Shown here piece after piece: positions 1-7,498 of a stretch of 64,000 bases of DNA. Every line of letters starts with the position of its first letter. The first letter of the stretch is position 1. The stretch is from an uncultured Eubacteriales bacterium (lineage in GTDB: Bacteria > Bacillota > Clostridia > Oscillospirales > Acutalibacteraceae). The notes beneath the pieces are model-generated. The model was given only the letters and a program-made list of their open reading frames with translations, searched no databases and was not told where the DNA came from. The position numbers and the translations under genes were made by a program. Location of the stretch: NCBI GenBank assembly GCA_934491515.1, contig CAKSTF010000004.1, positions 32,750-96,749 of the forward strand. Reading direction: 5' to 3'.

Positions 1-243
1 GCAGACCATTCTTTCACCTTTATCACAAAAACGCCGCCCGCGGCAGTTCTTATTAAAAAGGCTTGCGGTATTGAATCCGCATCTGGCACACCTAACAAAA
101 CAAAGGTTGCCAAGATCACAAGCGAGCAGGTAAGGAAGATCGCAGAAACCAAGATGCCCGACCTTAATGCAGCAAGCATTGAATCCGCTATGAGTATGAT
201 AGCAGGTACAGCGCGCAGCATGGGCGTTGAAGTTGTAGATTGA
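1..243 (+). CDS. rplK: 50S ribosomal protein L11, C-terminal part (partial)
   Basis: The frame is open from base 1 to a TGA at 241-243 and gives the last 80 residues of L11. The segment matches the rRNA-binding C-terminal domain: SFTFITKTPPAAVLIKKA, then a Gly/Thr/Lys-rich loop, an Ile-Thr-x-Glu-Gln helix and a final helix SMGVEVVD. L11 binds 23S rRNA at the GTPase-associated centre. The gene is cut by the left edge of the window. It precedes rplA by 57 nt, the standard rplK-rplA order, and is probably cotranscribed with it. Confidence 0.95.
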   Translation, partial: ADHSFTFITKTPPAAVLIKKACGIESASGTPNKTKVAKITSEQVRKIAETKMPDLNAASIESAMSMIAGTARSMGVEVVD

Positions 244-300
244 TTCTCTCTTGTGGGAGGATAGTTCCGATTAACCACTTATTGGGAGGTAAACAAAGTA

Positions 301-996
301 ATGAAACACGGAAAAAAATATAATAACAGTGTAAAACTTATCGAAGAAGGTAAGTTTTACGATGTTGCGGAAGCAGTAGAGATTGCCGTTAAAACCGGCA
401 CCGCAAAATTTGACGAAACGGTTGAAGTACACGTTCGTTTGGGCGTTGACTCCCGTCACGCAGACCAGCAGGTTCGCGGCGCGGTAGTTCTTCCCAACGG
501 CACGGGCAAAACCGTAAGAACCCTCGTTCTTGCAAAGGGCGACAAAGCCGACGCCGCTAAAGCAGCAGGTTCGGACTTTGTAGGCGCTGAAGAAATGGTT
601 GCAAAGATCCAGAACGAAAACTGGCTTGATTTCGACGTTGTTATCGCCACACCCGACATGATGGGTATGGTAGGCCGTCTCGGTAAGGTTTTAGGCCCCC
701 GCGGTCTTATGCCTACACCTAAGGCAGGCACTGTAACACCCGACGTTGCGAAAGCCGTTACCGAAGCAAAAGCAGGTAAGATTGAGTACCGTCTTGATAA
801 GACCAACATCATCCACTGCCCCATCGGTAAAGTTTCCTTCGGTGCGGAAAAGATAAAAGAAAACTTTGACGCTTTGATGGGCGCCATTATAAAGGCGAAG
901 CCCGCCGCTACCAAGGGTCAGTATGTTAAATCCTGCGTTCTCGCGACCACTATGGGCCCCGGAATCAAACTCTCCGTTGCTAAATTCGGCAACTGA
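301..996 (+). CDS. rplA: 50S ribosomal protein L1
   Basis: This 231-residue protein is full length for L1, which binds 23S rRNA at the L1 stalk and, in many bacteria, represses its own operon by binding the mRNA. The L1 signature LGKVLGPRGLMPTPKAG is present in the middle of the protein, and the ends match the family (MKHGKKYNNSVKL; GPGIKLSVAKFGN). The ATG has a clear ribosome site, GGGAGGT at 284-290. A strong terminator follows directly. The usual next genes of this cluster, rplJ and rplL, are absent; bofA follows instead. Confidence 0.97.
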   Translation: MKHGKKYNNSVKLIEEGKFYDVAEAVEIAVKTGTAKFDETVEVHVRLGVDSRHADQQVRGAVVLPNGTGKTVRTLVLAKGDKADAAKAAGSDFVGAEEMVAKIQNENWLDFDVVIATPDMMGMVGRLGKVLGPRGLMPTPKAGTVTPDVAKAVTEAKAGKIEYRLDKTNIIHCPIGKVSFGAEKIKENFDALMGAIIKAKPAATKGQYVKSCVLATTMGPGIKLSVAKFGN

Positions 997-1024
997 TTGC
1001 AGCAGGACCGATAACCGTAATAAA

Positions 1025-1069
1025 AACAATAAAGCCTTCGTACTATTTAGTACGGAGGCTTTATTGTTT
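1025..1069 (+). terminator. Hairpin after rplA, overlapping the bofA ribosome site
   Basis: Arms at 1025-1043 and 1051-1069 pair over 19 positions with one G-U, around a 7-nt loop; the right arm ends in a T-rich stretch. This would end rplK-rplA transcripts. The right arm also contains GGAGG (1054-1058), which is the only plausible ribosome site for bofA 11 nt downstream, so the hairpin would also hide that site in read-through RNA. Confidence 0.75.
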
Positions 1070-1330
1070 ATGAAAATAATACTTATTTGTTTTTTCGCGG
1101 TTCTTGCGATTTTCGCTTTTGTTCTTTTGCTACTTCACATAAAAACGCTGCGCCCCGTGCGGTCAATGCTGATTCACGCGGCGCTGGGGCTTTTGTTCAC
1201 GGCAGTAATAAACCTTACTTCGCGCTTTACCGGGATTGCAATACCGATAAACCCGTATACGCTCTGTTCGGTAAGCGTTCTGGGTGTTCCGGCGGTTTGC
1301 GGAATACTTGTTTTAAATTTAATACTTTAA
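1070..1330 (+). CDS. bofA: Pro-sigmaK processing inhibitor BofA family protein
   Basis: This is an 86-residue hydrophobic protein with two or three membrane segments (about residues 2-22, 35-55 and 62-86). The C-terminal half, with TGIAIPINPYT followed by LGVPAVCGILVLNLIL, fits the BofA family, in which the motif reads roughly G-x-x-(I/L)-P-(I/V)-N-P. In Bacillus subtilis BofA sits in the outer forespore membrane and holds the SpoIVFB protease inactive until the sigma-K checkpoint is met. A longer frame is open from 923, but that part overlaps rplA and the terminator. I chose the ATG at 1070 because GGAGG lies 11 nt upstream and the protein then has the family length. Confidence 0.8.
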   Translation: MKIILICFFAVLAIFAFVLLLLHIKTLRPVRSMLIHAALGLLFTAVINLTSRFTGIAIPINPYTLCSVSVLGVPAVCGILVLNLIL

Positions 1331-1333
1331 AAT

Positions 1334-1360
1334 CAGACGGCGGATAATTTCCGCCGTCTG
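1334..1360. terminator. Hairpin between convergent bofA and manA
   Basis: An 11-bp perfect stem (CAGACGGCGGA with its complement) surrounds a 5-nt loop. It lies between the bofA stop at 1330 and the manA stop at 1368. It is followed by a T-rich run on the plus side and preceded by A-rich sequence, so it can serve both directions. Confidence 0.75.
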
Positions 1361-1367
1361 CTATTTA

Positions 1368-2282
1368 TTATATATGCGAACAAAGAATATCACCGTAACC
1401 CGTAAACTTCACCGGTATACCGGCAGGAATCAGCACGCTGTCCAACGGGTTTAAGTTTATCGTGCCCGAAGGATACGATAGCGCCGCGCTGCCGCTTGTA
1501 AGTATTACGGATACAAAACTATCGTCCTCCCGCAGACCTGCGCTGCCGTCAAGCCGGATAAGCGATACCGAAAGCCCCTCTGTCGAGGGAATCTCGCTTA
1601 CCGTACCGAACGGATAAAGGAATGTGTCCTCAAGTCTTGCGGCGGCAGTAGTCGCCGCAGTGGTTTTAATTATTCTTTGCGCGTTTCTAATGTCCAGCGG
1701 AACACGGCTGCCGTCGGGTGCCGTTCTTCCGTAATCGGAAACGGCAAAAAACTCCTCGTCGGCGTGTGAAGCCTCGAAAAACAGAACATCTTTGCCTATC
1801 GCGTGCAAAAGGCCTGCCGGAACATTTATAAGGTCGCCTTTTTTAAGCGGCACATAGTTACATACGGGAGACAGCGTATTTGAGGATATGCGGCGCGACA
1901 GTTCATCCGCGGTAATGTCGCGCGTAAATCCGTATATCATCTGCGAATTTTCCGAAGCCTCCGCCACGTATATCAGCCGTTCGTGGGTGGCAACGCCTAT
2001 GGGCAGCCTGTCCTTTGCGTCCGTAAGACGGATAAAAAAAGGCAATTCGGTCCCCTTTTTAAGTTTTCTGCCGCCTATTGCCCTGCCCTTTTCATCAAAA
2101 AGCGCGTCAAGGCCCATATCTTTATACTCGCCGTTTTTTACTGTGCAAACGCCCTCCGACTTAGAGGAAAGCAGCCACAGTTCCGAGGCGTTTTCATATT
2201 TCGGCAATCCCAAAATATCATATATTCGCCTGCCGCCCCAAAGTCTGTCCTTTGAAGGCGCGTTCAAAAGCAACGGATACAT
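1368..2282 (-). CDS. manA: Class I mannose-6-phosphate isomerase-like protein, zinc site incomplete
   Basis: The 304-residue protein aligns by eye with short Bacillus-type phosphomannose isomerases: the start (KDRLWGGRRI), LPFFIRLTDAKD, the MIYGF strand, the GLLHAIGKD turn and a C-terminal cupin end are all recognisable. The family interconverts mannose-6-P and fructose-6-P. The stretch that normally carries Gln-Val-His-Pro, two of the zinc ligands, is missing: after TDAKDRLPIG the chain runs directly into THERLIYVAEAS, about 20 residues short. The later Glu and the His of HAIGK remain. No frameshift is seen. It may be a non-catalytic or altered cupin. AAAGGGAGG precedes the ATG, and it has its own promoter divergent from the MATE gene. 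Confidence 0.78.
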   Translation of the reverse strand: MYPLLLNAPSKDRLWGGRRIYDILGLPKYENASELWLLSSKSEGVCTVKNGEYKDMGLDALFDEKGRAIGGRKLKKGTELPFFIRLTDAKDRLPIGVATHERLIYVAEASENSQMIYGFTRDITADELSRRISSNTLSPVCNYVPLKKGDLINVPAGLLHAIGKDVLFFEASHADEEFFAVSDYGRTAPDGSRVPLDIRNAQRIIKTTAATTAAARLEDTFLYPFGTVSEIPSTEGLSVSLIRLDGSAGLREDDSFVSVILTSGSAALSYPSGTINLNPLDSVLIPAGIPVKFTGYGDILCSHI

Positions 2283-2315
2283 TATATCTGCCTCCCTTTT
2301 TTAACTTCTCTTTTT

Positions 2316-2343
2316 ATTATAATATAAAATCCGAAAAAATCAA
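2316..2343 (-). promoter_or_regulatory. Sigma-A type promoter for manA
   Basis: On the minus strand TTGATT (2343-2338) and TATAAT (2321-2316) are separated by 16 bp, about 34 bp upstream of the manA start. Confidence 0.6.
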
Positions 2344-2359
2344 GAAGCGTAAAAAATGC

Positions 2360-2387
2360 TTGAAAATACGTCGAAAAATGGTATAAT
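2360..2387 (+). promoter_or_regulatory. Sigma-A type promoter for the MATE gene
   Basis: TTGAAA (2360-2365) and TATAAT (2382-2387) are separated by 16 bp, 75 bp before the TTG start of the MATE gene. It runs divergently from the manA promoter. Confidence 0.65.
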
Positions 2388-2462
2388 CGTTTCATTCGGG
2401 CAGATAAAACGACCGGAATACAATAATTTTTATCTAAATAAAACGGCAAAGGGGATGACATT

Positions 2463-3812
2463 TTGAAAAACAAACAGACAGACCTTGTAAACGGCAATAT
2501 ATTCAAGGGCGTTTTCCTTTTGGGAGTGCCGCTTATGCTCTCCAACATACTGCAGGTGCTTTTCAATATGTCAGATATAGCCGTAGTGGGCAGATTTGCA
2601 GGCTCTAACGCACTTGGCAGCGTAGGTTCTACCTCGATACATGTAATGCTTTTTACGGGACTTGTAATAGGCGTGGGCGGCGGCATAAACGTTGCCGCGG
2701 CGCAGGCTATGGGCACGGGCGACTGTGAAACTGTAAAGGCACGCATACAAAACTGCGCCGCCGTGGCGCTTTTCGCGGGCGTGTTTATATGCCTGCTTTC
2801 CCTCTTTGCTTCTCCTCCGCTTTTACGGCTGCTTGATACAAAGCCCGAACTTTTAAGCGGCGCCGAAACCTATATGCGCATATACTCTTTCGGTTTTCCC
2901 GCACTTATGATATACAATTTCGGCAATGCGGTGCTTTCTGCCGCGGGAAACACAAAAAAGCCGCTTATAATACTGCTTGCAAGCGGCATTATAAACGTGG
3001 CGCTTAATGTTTTCTTTGTAACCGTTATCGGTATGGACGTAGACGGCGTTGCCTATGCCAGTATTATATCGCAGTATCTTTCCGCCGCGGCGGTGACCGC
3101 CGTGCTTTTAAAGACCGATAAAAACTATCGGCTTTCGCTTAAAAATTTCAAACTGCAAAAAACCCAGGTCTTCTCGGTGCTGTCACTGGGCGTTCCGGCA
3201 GCGCTGCAAAACGCCATATTTGCGTGCGCTAATTTCTTTATTTTAGCCGGCGTAAACCGTCTTGACACGCTGATGGTAAAGGGAAATTCCGCTGCTGCCA
3301 ACGCGGACAACCTTATATACGATATTATGGCGGCGTTTTATACCGCCGGCACAAGTTTCATAGGTCAGAATTTCGGCGCACGAAAGCGCGAACGAATTAA
3401 AAAGAGTTATTTTGCCGCGCTTTTTTACTCGTTCACCGCAGCGGTAATAGGCGGCGTTTTGCTTTTGGTTTTCGGCAGGCAGTTTTTATCGCTTTTCACA
3501 AGCGAGGCGGACGTTATAACTGCGGGAATGCAGCGCCTTAAGATAATGGCGTTTTCTTACGCAGTCTCCGCTTTTATGGACTGCACCATAGCGGCATCTC
3601 GCGGAATCGGAAAAACGTTGGTGCCCACCGCGATAGTAATAGCAGGCTCCTGCGTTTTCAGAATTATCTGGGTTTATACAATATTTGATTACTTTAAAAC
3701 AGTGCCGTCGCTTTATCTTCTTTACGTTTTCTCATGGGCGATAACGGCGATTGCCGAAATAATCTACTTTAAGCACGCCTTTAAAAAGCAGACGGCAGGA
3801 TTTGAAGAATAG
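2463..3812 (+). CDS. MATE family multidrug/toxic compound exporter
   Basis: The 449-residue polytopic membrane protein has the 12-helix, two-repeat layout of MATE exporters, which expel cationic compounds using Na+ or H+ gradients. Typical family stretches are visible: GVPLMLSNILQVLFNMSDI near the N-terminus, FAGSNALGSVGST, GVGGGINVAAAQAMGTGD, and in the second half GTSFIGQNFGARKRERIKK. The start is a TTG at 2463 behind AAAGGGGA (2448-2455); the frame then reads MKNKQTDL. The length is normal for NorM/DinF-type members. It is a single-gene unit with its own promoter and a strong terminator. The substrate cannot be told from sequence. Confidence 0.93.
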   Translation: MKNKQTDLVNGNIFKGVFLLGVPLMLSNILQVLFNMSDIAVVGRFAGSNALGSVGSTSIHVMLFTGLVIGVGGGINVAAAQAMGTGDCETVKARIQNCAAVALFAGVFICLLSLFASPPLLRLLDTKPELLSGAETYMRIYSFGFPALMIYNFGNAVLSAAGNTKKPLIILLASGIINVALNVFFVTVIGMDVDGVAYASIISQYLSAAAVTAVLLKTDKNYRLSLKNFKLQKTQVFSVLSLGVPAALQNAIFACANFFILAGVNRLDTLMVKGNSAAANADNLIYDIMAAFYTAGTSFIGQNFGARKRERIKKSYFAALFYSFTAAVIGGVLLLVFGRQFLSLFTSEADVITAGMQRLKIMAFSYAVSAFMDCTIAASRGIGKTLVPTAIVIAGSCVFRIIWVYTIFDYFKTVPSLYLLYVFSWAITAIAEIIYFKHAFKKQTAGFEE

Positions 3813-3847
3813 AAAAAAGCGTCACCCGAAAAGGTGACGCTTTTTTT
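3813..3847. terminator. Bidirectional terminator between the MATE gene and the phage-like operon
   Basis: AAAAAAGCGTCACC and its complement surround a short loop. A run of T follows on both strands, so it terminates the MATE transcript and also the minus-strand operon whose last gene ends at 3891. Confidence 0.88.
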
Positions 3848-3890
3848 GCAAACCGAATTTTTTATTTTGTGCAGCAAATTTTATAATTTT

Positions 3891-5069
3891 TCAAAAATTC
3901 AGTCCATCCATTGCTTTTTTTATATTTTCCCGCACGGCCGAGTTAAGTTCGCTTTCCGAAAAAAGCGCCGTGTAGGAATAAAATACCATACCCGAAACCT
4001 GTCTGTCGCTTTTACATAAAGACACCTGCCTTGAAAGTATGTCGTCCGCATTCTGCCATTCGGTGCAGTCGGGAGATACGGCGGTCCCCGTTTTGTACGC
4101 CGCAAGACCTATGCAAAGTTCCACGCCCGTACCTGCCGTAAGGTTTTTCCAAGCGTCAAGCAGATTTTCAAATCTGAACTTTTCGGTAGGATACAAAAAT
4201 CCGAAATATATCTGCGGAATTATAACATCCACACAGCGGCTTTCACACCAGGCTGATATATCGGCATAGTAAGCGGTGCGGTTTTTTTCTATGTCCGCTG
4301 CCGGACTAACGCTGAAAATAATGTCTTTTCTTATAAATTTCAGTGCCGTATAGCAGCCCGATATCAAGGCATTCACGCTTGCCCTGCGGAATTCTTCAAG
4401 AGTTATCGGCACACTGCAGCCGGCGGCATATTCCTCGTATGCGGCACTGTCAAAAGCGGGGTCGGTTGTCGGGTAAAAATAATCGTCGAAGTGCACGCCG
4501 TCTATATCGTATTTTTCCGCCGCTTCTCTCACGGCGGATATTACGGTCTGGCGCACTTCGGAGCATCCGGGGTTAAGGTATATTCCCCCCGATATGCATA
4601 CGTTTTTATCGTTGTCGGGGTTTTCATCGTTAAGCCATTTATATGCAATGCTGTTTTGCGGCAGTGTGGAAGTGTCGATATCGGAAGTTTTTACACGGTA
4701 TGGGTTCATCCACAAATGCAGCCGCATATTTTTCGTGTGTGCAAGTTCTACGGCGGTTTTAAGAACATCGCCCGAATAGGAGTTTGCACTCTCGCGCTTT
4801 GTATATATTTCCGAAGGATAGTAAGCGTCGCAAAACGGAACGGCGTGCATAAATATATCGGTTATACCGAACGCTTTGCATTTTGAAACTATCTCGGAAA
4901 AGTTTTTGTAAAAGTCGCCGCTTTTAAGACAGGCGTCCATTTCTATGTAGGATATCCACACTCCGTTTATATCGGTTTTTGTCGATACCGCCGCCTTTTC
5001 GGGTGCCTTTTTTGCGGCGCAGCCGGATATACACAGCGCCGCCAGCATTACACATAAAAGTCTTTTCAT
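3891..5069 (-). CDS. Lipoprotein glycoside hydrolase, GHL10/PF02638-like
   Basis: This 392-residue protein starts with a lipoprotein signal (MKRLLCVMLAALCISGC, lipobox ISGC, Cys at residue 17). The rest fits the family 10-like hydrolase group GHL10: NGVWISYIEM at the first strand, FGITDIFMHAVPF, a WMNPYRV motif, DIDGVHFDDYFYP, and VIIPQIYFG on later barrel strands. YngK-type relatives are thought to act on cell-wall or other beta-glycans outside the membrane. It starts only 2 nt after the stop of the 694-residue phage-like protein, and its ribosome site (GGAG) lies inside that gene, so it belongs to the phage-like operon. This is an unusual partner for capsid genes. The exact substrate is unknown. 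Confidence 0.82.
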   Translation of the reverse strand: MKRLLCVMLAALCISGCAAKKAPEKAAVSTKTDINGVWISYIEMDACLKSGDFYKNFSEIVSKCKAFGITDIFMHAVPFCDAYYPSEIYTKRESANSYSGDVLKTAVELAHTKNMRLHLWMNPYRVKTSDIDTSTLPQNSIAYKWLNDENPDNDKNVCISGGIYLNPGCSEVRQTVISAVREAAEKYDIDGVHFDDYFYPTTDPAFDSAAYEEYAAGCSVPITLEEFRRASVNALISGCYTALKFIRKDIIFSVSPAADIEKNRTAYYADISAWCESRCVDVIIPQIYFGFLYPTEKFRFENLLDAWKNLTAGTGVELCIGLAAYKTGTAVSPDCTEWQNADDILSRQVSLCKSDRQVSGMVFYSYTALFSESELNSAVRENIKKAMDGLNF

Positions 5070-5071
5070 AT

Positions 5072-7156
5072 TTACTCCGTTCTGTACTTAAATCGGATAT
5101 CGGAAATTTCCATACCGCTGCTGCTTTCGGCAAAAAAAGCAGCGCGTTTTACCCTGCCCAAAGCCGACCTTGGCAAAAGGATAATTTCTCCCTTACCGTT
5201 ATGTATATGCTTTTTGTATTCTCTTTTATCCGTTTTACAGCCTGCATTAAGTATACCGCCCGTGCTGTAAAAGTAAATGCTTTCGGGAATTTTGTAGCCG
5301 TCGGTGCCGAATTTGTAAAACGCGGTCGTAAAACTGCTCTTTACAGGCAGCCTCTTTTCCGCAACCGCACCGTTTTCGTCCGTTTCCGGTATTGTGTCGG
5401 CAACCGATTCGGAAAGCGAGGAAAGATAATCTATGTTTCCGTCGGTTTTTCCGCAGAATACGGGTTCTTCGCAAATCTGCGCCCCGGTTATGTTAAGCGA
5501 AGGAGTTTTCCAGATATACCACCCTGCGCTTCCTATGTTTTCGGCAGCGTATCTTTTTGCGTAACCGAAGTTATTTATCCTGCAGTCGCACACAAACACC
5601 GCGTCGTTTATAAAAAGATAGTAATATCCGCCTGTCGACACGGCAAAAGGCTCTTTACCCGTTGCGTTTTCTGCAAGCGCTTTTTTGATTTCCGATGATA
5701 TCGGGTAAGAAAGTTCAAATATATTCTTTTCGCTGCCGTAGGTGGTGGCCTCAAGTGTGTAAACATTGCCGTCCGACCCAAGCCATATAAGCTGCCCCGC
5801 ACATTCGGCAACGGTCTTGCCGAACGTTGTCCCGATCTTCATACTGATACTTTCGGAAGACAAAGAGTCCCCTATTATAAAGGTATCCTTATCGTAATTT
5901 TCCGAAATCGCCCTTGAAACGGTGTTGCCGGCGGCAAGATTTATTTTATATATCTCACTTTGCTTAAATGCGACCAGTTTCCCGTTCTGGTGCGCCGCCG
6001 CAACAACCGGCTGATCGACAGATCCTATCTCGGTCTTTGATGCGCTCGGAAAATAAAGCGGATTTGATATACGGCAGGAATATACCTCGTTTGGTTTTTC
6101 CGAGTTCCCGTAAAAGTAAGCGTGAGAGCCGAACACCGCAGCGCCTTTACTGCCTATTATCTCTTCCCTGCCGGACGCTTCCAGAACCGAACTTACGATA
6201 AGATTATTGCGCCCGTAATCAAAATTGTGCGAAACGGGTTTTTTGTTATCGGGATCGGTGGAATCAAAAACATAAAGATGTCCTTTATTACGGTAACATA
6301 CAACGCGGTATTTGTTTTCGGCGTCGCTTGCCTTGTTATCGCCAACGGGCACGGTAACGTCCGTCCATGTATTCACGCTTGAATATATCCTTACCCTTAC
6401 GGGTGCATCGGCGCGGATGTTCGTAACGGGCATTTCAAAAACCGAGGAGTATCCGTCGGTAGTAAAACACATTGTGAAGGCTCCGGAAAGCAGATCCGGC
6501 GCTTCGGGCGAATAGGGCGTTCCTATGTCCATATCTATGCCTGCGGCTTCGACCTTGTTATAAAAAAGGCCGCGGCCGTTTGCATATATTATCGGAGAAT
6601 AACATTCGTCCCTTCCTATATACCGCCATGCGGTAAGATCCGCCGACAGTTCCCTTATATCGTACACGTTGCCATTGTCGCCCACGCCCGTAACAAAAGC
6701 GTATATCCCCGAACCGAATGTGGGCTCGGCCACCAGGAAAAACACCTGTTTAAACCTGCTGTACGCCTTTGCGGCGTCTTCTGCGTCCTTCATGGCGTTT
6801 ATGCCGCCTATCTGCCGTATGCCCGATTTCCCGTAAACAAGGTACACCTTTATCTGTTCTGCCTCCCCATCCTGCGGCAGGTCGCTTTTATATGCTATTT
6901 TACACTTTTTCCCGTCATTATAAAACACGGTATCGGTAAGCGTAAATGGCAGCGCCGCCGCGGCGGATGTTTGCATCGCAGTACCCATATCCGCACAAAA
7001 GGCGGGGCGCGTTTTGATTTTGCCGTCGCGGCAAAGCACGTTTTCAGCCCTTAAAAACGAATTTTCACTGCCGTAAAGCCTGTTGCAGTCTGTACCGCAA
7101 ATTTCCGGCAGATTGAAAGTTTTAATTTCCGGGCGCTTGGTTGCTTTATACTTCAT
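5072..7156 (-). CDS. Putative phage structural protein, 694 residues
   Basis: I do not recognise a named family with certainty. The protein is 694 residues, without signal peptide or membrane helices, rich in short beta-type stretches and Gly/Asp turns. The beginning (ENVLCRDGKIKTRPAF) resembles the opening of packaged-DNA stabilisation or tail-hub proteins of short-tailed phages, which often read like a marked-up genome-wide list of beta blades. It follows the connector-like gene by 9 nt, where such a hub or stopper would be encoded in P22-like modules. GAGGTGATAAA precedes the ATG. Alternative: a beta-propeller receptor-binding or surface protein. Confidence 0.55.
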   Translation of the reverse strand: MKYKATKRPEIKTFNLPEICGTDCNRLYGSENSFLRAENVLCRDGKIKTRPAFCADMGTAMQTSAAAALPFTLTDTVFYNDGKKCKIAYKSDLPQDGEAEQIKVYLVYGKSGIRQIGGINAMKDAEDAAKAYSRFKQVFFLVAEPTFGSGIYAFVTGVGDNGNVYDIRELSADLTAWRYIGRDECYSPIIYANGRGLFYNKVEAAGIDMDIGTPYSPEAPDLLSGAFTMCFTTDGYSSVFEMPVTNIRADAPVRVRIYSSVNTWTDVTVPVGDNKASDAENKYRVVCYRNKGHLYVFDSTDPDNKKPVSHNFDYGRNNLIVSSVLEASGREEIIGSKGAAVFGSHAYFYGNSEKPNEVYSCRISNPLYFPSASKTEIGSVDQPVVAAAHQNGKLVAFKQSEIYKINLAAGNTVSRAISENYDKDTFIIGDSLSSESISMKIGTTFGKTVAECAGQLIWLGSDGNVYTLEATTYGSEKNIFELSYPISSEIKKALAENATGKEPFAVSTGGYYYLFINDAVFVCDCRINNFGYAKRYAAENIGSAGWYIWKTPSLNITGAQICEEPVFCGKTDGNIDYLSSLSESVADTIPETDENGAVAEKRLPVKSSFTTAFYKFGTDGYKIPESIYFYSTGGILNAGCKTDKREYKKHIHNGKGEIILLPRSALGRVKRAAFFAESSSGMEISDIRFKYRTE

Positions 7157-7165
7157 TTTATCACC

Positions 7166-7498
7166 TCACGCCGTAGGCATAACGTTTTTGATTTTTTCGG
7201 CGCTGCTTTTAAATGCCGCCCTGTACGAATTGTAAAGGTCGCAGAAAAATTCCGCGGCGGCTGTATCGCCCCCGTTCTCTGCCGTAAAGAACGCCACGCC
7301 GCAGCAAAAAGCGTTTACGGCATTATCGGGAATCTTTATTTCTTCAAAAACATCGGATATGTAAAAGCCTTCAAACAAGTCTGTCCCTATAGTATTAAGG
7401 GCCGCAAGAGCCGAAACAGGTACCGTTTTATCACCGCCGGCGTCTGTATTTACGCCCATAAGCGCCAACGCTTTTTTGTATATGTCATACCCCGTCAT
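7166..7498 (-). CDS. Putative head-tail connector-like protein
   Basis: This 110-residue, mostly helical protein begins MTGYDIYKKALALMGV and has no clear named domain. Its size, helical character and place directly after the portal suggest a head completion or connector protein (gp4/gp6-like role), which is inference from position. The upstream ATG at 7504 would have no room for a ribosome site. The ATG at 7498 has AGGAGG six nt ahead, inside the end of the portal gene, so I use it. It overlaps the portal by 14 nt, suggesting coupled translation. Confidence 0.55.
   Translation of the reverse strand: MTGYDIYKKALALMGVNTDAGGDKTVPVSALAALNTIGTDLFEGFYISDVFEEIKIPDNAVNAFCCGVAFFTAENGGDTAAAEFFCDLYNSYRAAFKSSAEKIKNVMPTA

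Noticed and set aside
923..1069. Longer N-terminus for bofA from an upstream in-frame ATG
   Set aside because: It would overlap rplA and the terminator hairpin, and the extra residues are not part of the BofA family.
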